The notes beneath the pieces were generated by a model, which was not told the DNA's origin, did not search any database, and saw only the letters and a program-made list of their open reading frames with translations. Shown here piece after piece: positions 1 through 9,039 of a stretch of DNA of 64,000 bases. Each line of letters begins with the position of its first letter. The stretch's first letter is position 1. The DNA is from Muribaculaceae bacterium (lineage in GTDB: Bacteria > Bacteroidota > Bacteroidia > Bacteroidales > Muribaculaceae): contig JAFLTS010000006.1 in the NCBI GenBank assembly GCA_022509185.1, positions 43,331 to 107,330 of the forward strand, written 5' to 3'. Both the position numbers and the translations under genes were made by a program.

Positions 1-378
1 ACCGGCATCTTCAGGCAATTCTTCGGAGATAGCAGGCAATCTTTCTGCTACTATTTGTCTAGCCTCTCTTATATCTGTGTTCCAATCAAACTCTACCCAA
101 ACAACAGAGAATCCGGTAGCTGACGAACTTCTCACACGTCTCACTCCCGGCAAACCGTTTAATGCAGTTTCTACAGGAAAAGTTACAAGTTGCTCCACCT
201 CCTCGGGTGCCATTCCTCCGGCTTCTGTCATCACCACTACTGTAGGGGCATTTAAATCGGGAAAAATATCCACCTCCGTTCGGAACAGTGAAATCATTCC
301 GGCGGCAAGAAGTAAGAAACTCAGAAAGAGTATCAGAAACCGGTTGTCGAGTGAGAAACGGATAATTCGGTCGAGCAT
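1..378 (-). CDS. Heavy-metal efflux RND permease (CusA/CzcA family), N-terminal part only
   Basis: Partial gene running off the left edge; 126 N-terminal residues are visible. The start is the ATG at 376-378. Residues 1-30 form a short cytoplasmic end and the first membrane helix (FLILFLSFLLLAAGMISLF). Then comes the opening of the porter domain, with VDIFPDLNAPTVVVMTEAGG and a PEEVEQLVTFPVE stretch, which is the usual beginning of heavy-metal-efflux RND pumps. Such pumps export divalent or monovalent metal ions across the inner membrane in a tripartite complex. The gene starts 6 bases after the stop of the adaptor gene on the same strand, so the two form an operon. The metal specificity cannot be read from this fragment. 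Confidence 0.9.
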   Translation of the reverse strand, partial: MLDRIIRFSLDNRFLILFLSFLLLAAGMISLFRTEVDIFPDLNAPTVVVMTEAGGMAPEEVEQLVTFPVETALNGLPGVRRVRSSSATGFSVVWVEFDWNTDIREARQIVAERLPAISEELPEDAG

Positions 379-384
379 ACGGAA

Positions 385-1512
385 TCAATGATTATGAGTA
401 TGGGAAGGGGGTGCTACTGCCGAAATTTCTGCCATACGTATCACTGAAGCTCCCTTCGTTATAACCCGGTCTCCCTCTTTCAAACCTTCTTTTATCTCGA
501 TTCTCTTTCCGTCGGTGGCTCCCGTTGTCACAAGTTTCTTTTCATACTCATCATCATCTATGGCGATGTATACATATTTATTACCCTGAAGTTCAACTAA
601 TGCCTCCCGAGGTACAGATATTACACCGGCTCTCGGCCCACAAATAAGATATACCTCTGCAAATCCACCCAAAAATGATTCCTCATTACCCGTAAAAGAA
701 AAATAAACCGGCAGATAACCATTTGTTGCAACAGGATTGCTGCCGGTTATTTTACGAACATTCATTGTAGCCAGTTCCAGAATTTCTTTACCACCTTCTG
801 GCATAATATTTGCTGACTCCAATTCTTTGAGATGAGAGAAATATTTTGTCGGAACGTCAGCTCTTAGAATCTGGGTAGCACCTTTAACAATTGTGGCCAC
901 AGGGCTTCCGACTTCAACATATTCTCCTGACTTTACCAATAATTCACTTATGTTTCCGGTTATCGGAGTAGTCAGTGAAACCGATCCACTATTATCTGTA
1001 TTTCCTGCCATAGCCATGGCTTCATGGTAAGTCCTCTCGGCTTCACGGAACGTAGATGCTGTAACTAATCCCTCTTCATATAAGGGTTTAAGACGTTCGT
1101 ATTCTTTACGGGCAGCCTGAAGGTTTACTTGAGCAGCCTTAGCCACATCTCCACCCTGTAAACCTTCAGCGGATATCATGACAATCTTTTCTCCTTTGTT
1201 TACTTCAGCGCCGGTACTAATACCATCATTCAATGTGATAATACCGGATTTCTTTGCGGTAACTGTATAAATATCCCCGTTTGATGGTTGTATTTCTCCC
1301 GTGGTTTTAATAACGTCATGAAAAATTCCCGGGCTTATAATCTCATATTCCACCCCGAATTCCCGAGCTTTTTCGGGGGACAAAACCACTGCAGTCTCTC
1401 CTCCATGTTCATCTTCATCATCATGATGATCTTCACCGTCTGATGTCTTACAGGAAAAAAGTAAACTTGCCAGCACACAAATAAACCATATTTCGAAACG
1501 ACTAAAAATCAT
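385..1512 (-). CDS. Efflux RND periplasmic adaptor subunit, lipoprotein (CusB/CzcB family)
   Basis: A 375-residue membrane-fusion protein linking an RND pump to an outer-membrane channel. The signal peptide ends in a lipobox, LLFSC, with Cys21 as the lipidated residue. Right after it lies a His/Asp/Glu-rich stretch (EDHHDDEDEHGGE), and the protein ends PPSHTHNH; both are likely metal-binding tails. The middle has a biotinyl-lipoyl-like half, a coiled-coil hairpin around residues 125-170 (LQAARKEYERLKPLYEEGL) and the second lipoyl half (SLTTPITGNISELLVKSGEY). The C-terminal part (GLKEGDRVITKGA) is typical of the family. It is the first gene of the operon with the pump that follows. The His-rich ends favour a soft-metal or divalent-metal substrate, which is inference. 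Confidence 0.9.
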   Translation of the reverse strand: MIFSRFEIWFICVLASLLFSCKTSDGEDHHDDEDEHGGETAVVLSPEKAREFGVEYEIISPGIFHDVIKTTGEIQPSNGDIYTVTAKKSGIITLNDGISTGAEVNKGEKIVMISAEGLQGGDVAKAAQVNLQAARKEYERLKPLYEEGLVTASTFREAERTYHEAMAMAGNTDNSGSVSLTTPITGNISELLVKSGEYVEVGSPVATIVKGATQILRADVPTKYFSHLKELESANIMPEGGKEILELATMNVRKITGSNPVATNGYLPVYFSFTGNEESFLGGFAEVYLICGPRAGVISVPREALVELQGNKYVYIAIDDDEYEKKLVTTGATDGKRIEIKEGLKEGDRVITKGASVIRMAEISAVAPPSHTHNH

Positions 1513-1568
1513 TCTTCAATTTTAATATATTTTACTTAGGCAATTAAGCAAATTTGATCTTACGAGAG

Positions 1569-1576
1569 CAAATTTA
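1569..1576 (-). promoter_or_regulatory. Putative -7 box (TAAATTTG) for the efflux operon
   Basis: Read on the minus strand this is TAAATTTG, matching the Bacteroidota -7 consensus TAnnTTTG. It would give a leader of about 50 bases before the adaptor gene. No convincing TTTG at -33 was found. Confidence 0.4.
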
Positions 1577-1610
1577 AAATTCCTTATATGCAACTTTGTT
1601 GCAATTTGAC

Positions 1611-1618
1611 TATCTTTG
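1611..1618 (+). promoter_or_regulatory. Putative -7 box (TATCTTTG) for carbonic anhydrase
   Basis: TATCTTTG matches TAnnTTTG and lies about 75 bases upstream of the ATG at 1695. TTTG sequences occur just upstream but at non-ideal spacing. Confidence 0.45.
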
Positions 1619-1694
1619 TCTTTCGAGCGATCCGGTTTTTTCACTTGTGATTCCCAAGACCGGGTTCTGACAATTGTTATTAAAAACTTACATT

Positions 1695-2237
1695 ATGATA
1701 TCAGAACTTCTTAAATTCAACGATGAATTCGTGGCCAAGGAAGGCTATAAGCCTTTTATAACCTCAAAATATCCCGATAAGAAAATCGCTATCGTCACAT
1801 GTATGGACACAAGGCTTGTAGAACTTCTTCCGGCAGCTTTAGGCATAAAAAACGGAGATGTGAAAATGATAAAGAATGCCGGAGGTGTGATTTCTGATCC
1901 CTGGGATTCAACAATGAGGTCATTGCTGGTGGCAATCTATGAATTAGGAGTAAACCAGATTATGGTGATCGGACACACGGAATGTGGTGTGAAAGGGATG
2001 AACGCCCAAGAAATGATCCATCTGATGGAGAAGAGAGGCATCTCTAAAGAAACCATATCATTGGTGGAACGTTGCGGCATAGACCTGGAAAAATGGCTTA
2101 AAGGTTTCGATGAAACAGAACAAGCTGTGAAAGATTCTGTCAATCTTGTAAAAAATCATCCGTTGGTACCCGGGGAAATAGAGGTGACAGGATATATCAT
2201 GGATTCCACTACAGGTAAACTTACAATATTAAAATAA
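1695..2237 (+). CDS. Beta-class carbonic anhydrase
   Basis: Interconverts CO2 and bicarbonate in the cytoplasm. With the ATG at 1695 the protein has 180 residues. The zinc site is clear: CMDTR (Cys36, Asp38, Arg40) and GHTECG (His94, Cys97), the Cys-His-Cys plus Asp/Arg dyad of beta-carbonic anhydrases. The reading frame stays open upstream to a TTG at 1674, but ATG at 1695 fits the usual N-terminus (ISELLKFNDEFV). It is a single gene: the divergent efflux operon lies upstream and a strong terminator hairpin follows 18 bases after the stop. The length is typical of the short YcdA/YtiB-like subgroup of the family. Confidence 0.93.
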   Translation: MISELLKFNDEFVAKEGYKPFITSKYPDKKIAIVTCMDTRLVELLPAALGIKNGDVKMIKNAGGVISDPWDSTMRSLLVAIYELGVNQIMVIGHTECGVKGMNAQEMIHLMEKRGISKETISLVERCGIDLEKWLKGFDETEQAVKDSVNLVKNHPLVPGEIEVTGYIMDSTTGKLTILK

Positions 2238-2254
2238 CACATAAAAGATTAACT

Positions 2255-2289
2255 AAAAATGTCTGCTTGATTGAAGCAGACATTTTTTT
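2255..2289. terminator. Bidirectional rho-independent terminator
   Basis: A 14-bp perfect stem (2255-2268 with 2274-2287, around GTCTGCTT/AAGCAGAC) with a 5-base loop and a T run on each strand. It lies between the convergent carbonic anhydrase and Ig-like lipoprotein genes. Confidence 0.85.
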
Positions 2290-2308
2290 GTTGGTATTAA
2301 TATCTCTT

Positions 2309-4357
2309 TCAGTATCTCCTGCCATTGCCTCGGTCATTGGGATCAAAAGGATTTCTTGTGGGATCGAAATAATCTTCTTCCTCCTCTTCATCATATTGAT
2401 TTTTCTGTCGGTTACGGTTTTTCTTATCGGCCTCCGGCTTATTCTTAAGGATAGCATATGGTTTCATCATATCCACAGCTGTAGAAAAAACATCCCATGA
2501 TTCTTCTTTATCCCAGTTTTTCTTTATGTTAATCAGCTTAGGATAATAATATGACACATCAGGCTGTTGCAAGGAGTCGAGACTTCCCGTGTCAAAAATT
2601 CCATTACCGTTATGGTCTTCAAAAATTCTGGCATAATATTTTCCTGCCGGAAGATATTTGAAAACAGCCTTATTGTCGATCACTTTTTCCCTTCTAACAG
2701 GAGAGTCGCTTGAATTCAGCAATTCAATAAAAGCCGGGATTGTATCAGTGAAATTCGATATATCAAATATTACGGATGAATAATCATCTTCAGCTTTTGT
2801 CTTAAAAGAAACTTCGAGAGGATCAGAAACCAGCCCATATATACCTTTGGCAGCCAGAGAATCCACTGTGAGCCTGTATTGTGTAGAAAAATCCCATGGA
2901 TACTCAATCTTGAGTAGCCGTGGATTTAAGGTGTCTACAGGCTGGGGTTTCCATGGTTTTGAAACAGGTTTCCAAAGTGTGTCAACTTGCATTTCAAGAT
3001 GAAAAGCAGATGTATCCAGGCTCACCAAAGGTGTGTCAAATTCAAGAAACAATGGAAGATAAATTTCCTGCGTGGAAGAAGACAAACTTTTGAACCCCAA
3101 GGGAACAGGTTTTTTCACCACTTCAATCGAATCTTCAATTTCCTTACCCTCTTTTAAAGCTTTCTCTCTTTCCTTTTCTTTCTCTTTCAAAGCTTTTTCA
3201 CGTTCTTTTGCTGCGTTTGCCAATGCGTTTTTAAGGTCTCGCGAATAGAAAAATCTGAGGGTATCCGTCACTTCTGAAAGATTTCGGGTTGAGTCGGTGC
3301 GCATATAAGTGGCAGCAATCCTAAGGCTGTCGAGGCTTAATAAAGTAGGCTCCTTAATCCAGAAGGTTACTGAATCATTTCTTGCGGATTTCTCTATCAC
3401 ATACCAATCCTGAAGATCTTCATATCCGACAGGTGTAATTGCAGGGATTGAAGCTGATTTGGTATTGAAGATAAAATTAAGACGCGTTGAATCCTGGCGT
3501 TCATATTTCTGAAGATACTGGGATTTTTCATCACTCTCAAAACTCCTCAACAAGATGTCGTTAGGAAGAAAAAGGGTTCTTTCCCGATTGTATACGGTAT
3601 CCACTTCCCCGGTTTTTAAATTAAACAGGGTGTCAGTGGTCATAATTCTTTCACTGGAAGGAGACAGAGTGAAATCATAAAAAGCCATTATTTCTTCCGG
3701 ATTCGCCCTGTGATAGTCGTTGTCGAGATCTTCGAGAGCAAAAATTCGATATTCTCCGGGAGCAAGGCCCAGGATTGAAAATCTTCCTCTATCGTCAGTC
3801 TTGGCCATTCTCTCAAAAGGAAGAGTGGCAAAAGCTGAATCAGCAAGATTAGAATAAACCCCCACCAGCATACCTTGTTGCGGTTCAAGAGTCTGGGCAT
3901 CGAGCACCATTCCGGATATCTGCAGGGTATCTATTTCCGGACCGGTTGAAAAGGAATAGGCGAAGCTTGGAAGTTTGTTGCCTTCGTTGTTATCTTCTAT
4001 GGAGTTGCCGAAATCAATTGTATAGGTTGTGTTGTCTAGAAGGGTATCTTGAAAAGTCACAGTGACTCTACGCCCGGAAGAAGATACTCTTGGAACCTGC
4101 TTTGACGGAGGAGAGATCACTACATTTGTGAAGGCATCTTTCACATTGACAATTTCATCAAAATCAATGTCTATGCGTTGTCGATTCACATTTACAGAAC
4201 CCGGCGCCGGGTTAGCCCTTACAAACCTGGGAGCATCTTCATCACGCGGCCCTCCCGTGGGGTTTCCTATTGATGCACAGGAGGCCACTATTGCCAGTAT
4301 ACCTGAAATGCTTATAGCGGTTAAGATTTGCTTCCTTATTCGGGGAATAGACGTCAT
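2309..4357 (-). CDS. Large lipoprotein with N-terminal bacterial Ig-like (Big_5) domain
   Basis: A 682-residue secreted lipoprotein: signal peptide then LAIVASC with Cys27 as lipobox cysteine. Residues about 40-145 form an Ig-like domain of the Big_5 type (NPAPGSVNVNRQRIDIDFDEIV, then YTIDFGNSIEDNNEGN). Next comes a carboxypeptidase-regulatory-like beta-sandwich (DDRGRFSILGLAPGEYRIFALEDLDND). A strongly charged helical linker follows near residue 400 (Lys/Glu repeats). The protein ends in another prealbumin-like region (LPAGKYYARIFEDHNGNGIFDTG) and an acidic tail (DEEEEEDYFDP). This arrangement is common and conserved in Bacteroidota; its function is unknown, with an envelope role inferred. 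It is a single gene, convergent with carbonic anhydrase. Confidence 0.85.
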   Translation of the reverse strand: MTSIPRIRKQILTAISISGILAIVASCASIGNPTGGPRDEDAPRFVRANPAPGSVNVNRQRIDIDFDEIVNVKDAFTNVVISPPSKQVPRVSSSGRRVTVTFQDTLLDNTTYTIDFGNSIEDNNEGNKLPSFAYSFSTGPEIDTLQISGMVLDAQTLEPQQGMLVGVYSNLADSAFATLPFERMAKTDDRGRFSILGLAPGEYRIFALEDLDNDYHRANPEEIMAFYDFTLSPSSERIMTTDTLFNLKTGEVDTVYNRERTLFLPNDILLRSFESDEKSQYLQKYERQDSTRLNFIFNTKSASIPAITPVGYEDLQDWYVIEKSARNDSVTFWIKEPTLLSLDSLRIAATYMRTDSTRNLSEVTDTLRFFYSRDLKNALANAAKEREKALKEKEKEREKALKEGKEIEDSIEVVKKPVPLGFKSLSSSTQEIYLPLFLEFDTPLVSLDTSAFHLEMQVDTLWKPVSKPWKPQPVDTLNPRLLKIEYPWDFSTQYRLTVDSLAAKGIYGLVSDPLEVSFKTKAEDDYSSVIFDISNFTDTIPAFIELLNSSDSPVRREKVIDNKAVFKYLPAGKYYARIFEDHNGNGIFDTGSLDSLQQPDVSYYYPKLINIKKNWDKEESWDVFSTAVDMMKPYAILKNKPEADKKNRNRQKNQYDEEEEEDYFDPTRNPFDPNDRGNGRRY

Positions 4358-4386
4358 TTTATACTAAAGTGATTGAAAATCTATTT

Positions 4387-4394
4387 CAAAGGTA
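4387..4394 (-). promoter_or_regulatory. Putative -7 box (TACCTTTG) for the Ig-like lipoprotein
   Basis: The minus strand reads TACCTTTG, about 30 bases upstream of the start at 4357. It matches TAnnTTTG; no clear -33 element is seen. Confidence 0.45.
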
Positions 4395-4536
4395 AGAATT
4401 TTCATTGAGTAAAATAAAGAAAAAGTATAAAAACAGCAATCTGAATACCGGCAAAGAAAGGGTATAACCAGCTATATTTTTATGTTAAAGTTAGCTTTTT
4501 ATGGTCTGATGGTTAAATTAGTTGAAAAATTTAAAG

Positions 4537-4544
4537 TATATTTG
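4537..4544 (+). promoter_or_regulatory. Putative -7 box (TATATTTG) for secDF
   Basis: TATATTTG at 4537-4544 would start a transcript with a leader of about 75 bases before the secDF ATG at 4623. The -33 region is AT-rich without a clean TTTG. Confidence 0.5.
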
Positions 4545-4622
4545 CAAGTTGAAAATCAGCGGACACAAATTTTGTGTACCGACAAACTAACCGAACATTA
4601 ATTAAAACACAGTAATAACACA

Positions 4623-7601
4623 ATGCAGAACAAAGGGTTTATCAGCACCATTGCCATCCTTTTGGTCTTAATCAGCGGATTTTATATTTCCTTTTCTGTG
4701 GTAACCCACCACTATGAGGAAAAGGCCAAGAAGTATGCCATGGAAATGGCAGGCACCGAAGATGTCACCAACGATGCCTATAAGCTACATCTCAAGCAAT
4801 TCAATGACTCCATCGACAAGGAAAAAGTTTATTTAGGCTACACCTATAATCAAGTGCGTAAGCTTGAGGTAGGTATGGGTCTCGACCTTAAAGGTGGTAT
4901 GAACGTGGTGCTGGAAATATCAGTACCCGACATTCTGCGTCAATATGCAGCCGGCCCGCGTCAGCTCGAACAGATTAATGAAGCGATTGCGGCAGCTCAG
5001 GCAGCCGGCGCCAAGGGATCGGACAAAGACTTTATATCAAAATTTGCAGCCCAGTTCCAGCCTGGAACCATGGCCGGTCTCTTCCAAAGAGAGGGCGAAT
5101 ATCTGGGTAAGATACGTAGCAATTCATCAAATGCCGAAGTGGCCTCAGCATTAGACAACCAGGTTAACAGCCAGGTAGACGCTGCTTTCAATATCTTCCG
5201 CACACGTATCGACCAGTTTGGTGTGGTTGCACCGAATATTCAGAAGTTACAAGACAAATCCGGTCAGATTCTTTTGGAGCTTCCGGGTGTAAAAGAGCCG
5301 GAACGTGTTACCGAACTCCTGAAATCTTCAGCCAACCTGGAGTTTTATGAAGTTTATAACTATAATGAAATAGCAAACGACCTTAACAGCTTTGCTCAGC
5401 TTTGGATGCAACAAGACACTATCAATCATACTAATTTGATAGAACTTCTTGGTGGCCAGATGAGAGCAGGCAGCCCCGTTATCGGTATCGTAGCTCCCCA
5501 GAACCGTAATCTTGTAGACAGTATACTTTCCTCTCCTCTGGCTAAACAGAAACTGCCTAGCGATTTCACTGCAGTGTGGGAAGTGAAAGCAGTTAATTAT
5601 CCTGTGCTTGATGAAAACGGAAATGTCTTGAAGAAAGCCAACGGAGAAGACCGCACTACGCCTTACTATCAGCTGATAGCTCTTAAAGGAGACGCTGCCT
5701 TGGAAGGGGATGCAGTGACTTCAGCCTCAAGCGAATATGATAATTTGCGAGGCAATACAGTTAACATGCGTATGAATGATGCCGGTGCTCAGGCATGGGC
5801 AACTCTTACACGTAATAATATCGGTCGACCTATAGCTATCGTTCTCGACAATAACGTTTATTCATATCCTAACGTTAATAATGAAATTACCGGAGGATCT
5901 TCAGAAATCACAGGTAACTTCACTCCCGAAGAAGCCAACGACCTTGCCAATGTGCTTAAGTCCGGTAAGATGAGCGCCAAGGTAGAGGTGGTAAGCAATA
6001 ATGTGATTGGCCCGAGCTTAGGTGCCGAAGCTGTTACCCAGGGTTTCCTCTCCTTCGTAGTGGCAATCGCCATTCTGATGGTATTCATGATCCTCATGTA
6101 TGGTGTGATTCCGGGATTGGTAGCCAATGTAGGTTTGATCCTCAACCTTTATTTCACTTTAGGTATCCTGGCCTCATTCCAGGCGGTATTGACGCTTTCA
6201 GGTATCGCCGGTATCGTGCTTGCACTGGGTATGGCCGTAGACGCCAATGTGCTTATCTTCGAACGTACAAAAGAAGAACTTAAACTCGGCAAGAAACTTC
6301 GTCAGGCAATATCAGAAGGTTATAACAATGCCTTCTCAGCTATATTCGACTCCAATATCACATCTGTGATAACAGGTATCATCCTGCTTCTCTTCGGTTC
6401 AGGTCCGATAAAAGGTTTCGCAACCACTTTGATCATAGGTCTTGTCTGCTCGTTCTTCACAGCAGTGTTCCTTACTCGTCTGGCCTTTGATCTCATCACA
6501 AAGAACGGTCGTTGTGCCAATATGACATTCGACACCAAGATAAGCAGAAATCTCTTTAGCAAAACTAAAATCAACTTTATCGGCAACTGGAGAATTTATG
6601 CAAGTGTTTGGTTGGCGTTGGTAGTGGTATCGATAGCATCCTTGTCAATCCGTGGTATGAACCAAGGTATCGACTTCTCCGGAGGCCGCAACTATGTTGT
6701 TCAATTTCAACACCCGGTAAATCCGGCTGAATTGCAACAAAGGTTAAGCGCCGAGCTTCAGGCTGAGGCTAATGATCCTACAGTAAGCGTAGGTGTAATC
6801 ACAATTGATGATCCTACAAAAGTGAGAATTTCTACCAACTATCGTATTAAAGACGACAGCCCGAATGTAGACAACGATGTGACACGTCTTCTTTATACAA
6901 AACTAGCACCGGAACTCACCGATGAAAATGGCAATGTGATGGACTACAACACCTTCTCTATGGCGGATGAAAATAATGGTATAATTTCAATTCAGAAAGT
7001 GGGTCCGTCAGTGGCTGATGATATGAGAAGAGACGCTTATTGGGCAGTTGGTATAGCAGTGGCATGTATGTTCCTTTACATCCTCCTCCGCTTCCATAAT
7101 ATCGCATTCTCTGTTGGTGCTGTAAGCGCAGTTGCCCTCACCGCATTCCTTATCATCGGTTTCTATTCAATTTGCTGGGGCTTCCTGCCATTCTCCATGG
7201 AAATCGACCAATCGTTCATAGCGGCCGTACTTACAATTATCGGTTATCAAATCAATGATACCGTGGTGGTATTCGACCGTGTCCGTGAGATGATGAAAGT
7301 ATATCCGAAGGAGAACAGATTCCTTACTTTCAACAAGAGTTTGAACACTACGTTGACACGTACGATCATGACATCGTTCTCTACCTTGCTCGTATTAGGT
7401 TGTATATTCTTCCTTGGTGGAGACACAATCCGCAGCTTTACTTTCGCTATGATATTCGGTGTGATTGTAGGTACCTTCTGTTCACTTTACTGCGCGGCTC
7501 CGGTGGCATACCATATCATCAGATTCAATCTTGATCGTAAGCGTAATAAAGAGGAAGAAAACGGCAGACCTCGTCTTGAAGGAAACCGTAGATTCAGATA
7601 A
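4623..7601 (+). CDS. secDF: Fused protein translocase subunits SecD and SecF
   Basis: A 992-residue inner-membrane protein that uses the proton gradient to help SecYEG pull secreted proteins out of the membrane. SecD and SecF are fused, the usual state in Bacteroidota. The SecD half has an N-terminal helix, the signature GLDLKGGMNVVLEI (about residue 88), a large periplasmic domain, and a block of helices with GMAVDANVLIFERTKEE. The SecF half starts near residue 655 with its own helix, GIDFSGGRNYVVQF, and GYQINDTVVVFDRVREM. The length and both signatures are intact. It is preceded by a promoter and followed by a hairpin, so it is probably a single-gene transcript. Confidence 0.97.
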   Translation: MQNKGFISTIAILLVLISGFYISFSVVTHHYEEKAKKYAMEMAGTEDVTNDAYKLHLKQFNDSIDKEKVYLGYTYNQVRKLEVGMGLDLKGGMNVVLEISVPDILRQYAAGPRQLEQINEAIAAAQAAGAKGSDKDFISKFAAQFQPGTMAGLFQREGEYLGKIRSNSSNAEVASALDNQVNSQVDAAFNIFRTRIDQFGVVAPNIQKLQDKSGQILLELPGVKEPERVTELLKSSANLEFYEVYNYNEIANDLNSFAQLWMQQDTINHTNLIELLGGQMRAGSPVIGIVAPQNRNLVDSILSSPLAKQKLPSDFTAVWEVKAVNYPVLDENGNVLKKANGEDRTTPYYQLIALKGDAALEGDAVTSASSEYDNLRGNTVNMRMNDAGAQAWATLTRNNIGRPIAIVLDNNVYSYPNVNNEITGGSSEITGNFTPEEANDLANVLKSGKMSAKVEVVSNNVIGPSLGAEAVTQGFLSFVVAIAILMVFMILMYGVIPGLVANVGLILNLYFTLGILASFQAVLTLSGIAGIVLALGMAVDANVLIFERTKEELKLGKKLRQAISEGYNNAFSAIFDSNITSVITGIILLLFGSGPIKGFATTLIIGLVCSFFTAVFLTRLAFDLITKNGRCANMTFDTKISRNLFSKTKINFIGNWRIYASVWLALVVVSIASLSIRGMNQGIDFSGGRNYVVQFQHPVNPAELQQRLSAELQAEANDPTVSVGVITIDDPTKVRISTNYRIKDDSPNVDNDVTRLLYTKLAPELTDENGNVMDYNTFSMADENNGIISIQKVGPSVADDMRRDAYWAVGIAVACMFLYILLRFHNIAFSVGAVSAVALTAFLIIGFYSICWGFLPFSMEIDQSFIAAVLTIIGYQINDTVVVFDRVREMMKVYPKENRFLTFNKSLNTTLTRTIMTSFSTLLVLGCIFFLGGDTIRSFTFAMIFGVIVGTFCSLYCAAPVAYHIIRFNLDRKRNKEEENGRPRLEGNRRFR

Positions 7602-7626
7602 GAAAAACCCTTAACCCTTATACCCC

Positions 7627-7664
7627 GAGGGGGTGTGGCATCTGCTACATCCCCTCACCCTTTT
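7627..7664 (+). terminator. Probable terminator hairpin after secDF
   Basis: 7627-7640 can pair with 7643-7656 through a long stem that includes two G-U pairs in RNA. The GC-rich foot (GAGGGG/CCCCTC) is followed by a short T run at 7661-7664. It ends 13 bases before the next start codon, so it separates secDF from the downstream gene or acts in that gene's leader. Confidence 0.55.
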
Positions 7665-7676
7665 AAAAAAATTACT

Positions 7677-8630
7677 ATGCCTAACAGATCTCTTCAGGAG
7701 GTGAGGAAGGAAATCCTCAAAACCAGGAAGGTGACCCCGGAAATTCTTAAAGAATTAGAAGATATATATGCCGATCTAACTCAGATAGATTTTGAGAAAG
7801 CCGATGTATTGTTTCGTATCAAACAGCTCAATCATATCGAGCTGACGGAAAAATACAAGGATTTTTTTGTAGATAGAATAGCATCTTTCCTATTGGGATA
7901 TGGTCAGAGTCCTGATGAAATAGATGCTGAGGAAGGGAAATGGCTTAGAGGCCGTATTATCCACCGCGATCAATATGACAAGGCTTTGTTGGAAGAGCTT
8001 GAAAACAGGCTTGAGAATATAGACCGGAAGTTGCCTAATTATTTGAAAAAAAATAATTATCTGATAGCTAAATTTGAGGATATCTTATATTATTCTCGGT
8101 ATTTTGCCTTCATCGCGGTAGTTGGAGCTATATTGTCTTCTTTTATATTGTTTATCCAGGGTTTCGGCTTGATTATAAAGGGTCTGGTTGGATTTTTCAG
8201 AGACCCTTATGAAAGGTATGAAGCGTTGTTTGAACAGCTGGTCTCTTCGGTCGATGTGTTTCTATTTGCCTTAGTGTTGATAATTTTCGGAGTGGGAGTG
8301 TATGAGCTTTTTATCGCAAATGTAGATCCGGAAGACAAACCTGCCGACACACGTCCCACATGGCTTAAAATTAGCAGTGTAGATGATCTAAAATCCTCTC
8401 TTGGCAAAGTTATATTAATGGTGTTGATTGTTTCTTTCTTCAAGCATGTTCTCGAAATAGATGCAGAGATGTGGAGCCCTACGGCTTTGCTTTATTTAGC
8501 CATAGGTATCTTACTGATAGCCGGTGCCCTCTATCTGACACACAAATCAAGTTCTGAGGGTGAATCCAAATCAAAATCAAAGGAAGTTGCCAAAGAAGCT
8601 ATTCGAGAAACAATCGAAGAAGCCCTTTGA
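7677..8630 (+). CDS. YqhA/UPF0114-family membrane protein with N-terminal extension
   Basis: A 317-residue integral membrane protein from the ATG at 7677; an in-frame GTG at 7635 lies inside the upstream hairpin and is unlikely. Residues about 1-130 are soluble and charged (helical, LEELENRLENIDRKL). Four membrane helices follow: ISSFILFIQGFGLIIKG, VFLFALVLIIFGVGVYELFI, VILMVLIVSFFKHVLEI and LLYLAIGILLIAGALYL. The stretch DVFLFALVLIIFGVGVYELFI followed by TWLKISSVDDLKSSLGKVI is characteristic of UPF0114. The C-terminus is a Ser/Lys-rich cytoplasmic tail. The family's function is unknown. The extra N-terminal domain is larger than in the short E. coli protein. Confidence 0.75.
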   Translation: MPNRSLQEVRKEILKTRKVTPEILKELEDIYADLTQIDFEKADVLFRIKQLNHIELTEKYKDFFVDRIASFLLGYGQSPDEIDAEEGKWLRGRIIHRDQYDKALLEELENRLENIDRKLPNYLKKNNYLIAKFEDILYYSRYFAFIAVVGAILSSFILFIQGFGLIIKGLVGFFRDPYERYEALFEQLVSSVDVFLFALVLIIFGVGVYELFIANVDPEDKPADTRPTWLKISSVDDLKSSLGKVILMVLIVSFFKHVLEIDAEMWSPTALLYLAIGILLIAGALYLTHKSSSEGESKSKSKEVAKEAIRETIEEAL

Positions 8631-8680
8631 CCTATCCATTTATATTTCTCACAAATTATTTTTTCTAATAGGATTATTTT

Positions 8681-8959
8681 ATGAAAAAAGTTCTGGTCCT
8701 GTTTATTGGTTTACAAATAACACTAATTAATTGCATAGCTGCACAAACTGTATCCTCAGCCAATGCAAAAGACATATTGAAAATTGAAAACTATTTAGGG
8801 AATTACGAAAATATCCATCCCAAGGTATTGTTTTTTGAAAACGGCTGGAACGGATATGAATTCTGGATGGCTTATACTCCTTATCCGTTAGGAGAAGTGA
8901 ATTCTGAAAATCCGTGTTTGGTTTTTGCCGATATCGCAAGCTATGCTTCTATATTGTGA
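8681..8959 (+). pseudogene. Truncated secreted protein, N-terminal remnant
   Basis: 92 residues with a signal peptide (MKKVLVLFIGLQITLINCIAAQ) and then HPKVLFFENGWNGYEFWMAYTPYP followed by ENPCLV. This last motif resembles the start of beta-propeller-like secreted proteins found in Bacteroidota polysaccharide loci (GWNGYKYWMA-TPYP-ENP), which are normally several hundred residues long. Here the frame stops soon afterwards and nothing downstream continues the domain. It is therefore probably the stub of a deleted gene at the edge of the glycan region. It could still be translated as a short secreted peptide. Confidence 0.5.
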
Positions 8960-9039
8960 CGGTATAATCATAGTGAAATTATTTTTGGTTATTTTGGCGG
9001 ATAATAATTTTCTTTAATTTTTATAATTAATCTTTTAAT

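Noticed and set aside
2267..2500. A plus-strand frame coding hydrophobic residues behind carbonic anhydrase.
   Set aside because: It starts in the terminator hairpin and is the complement of the charged C-terminus of the Ig-like lipoprotein gene.
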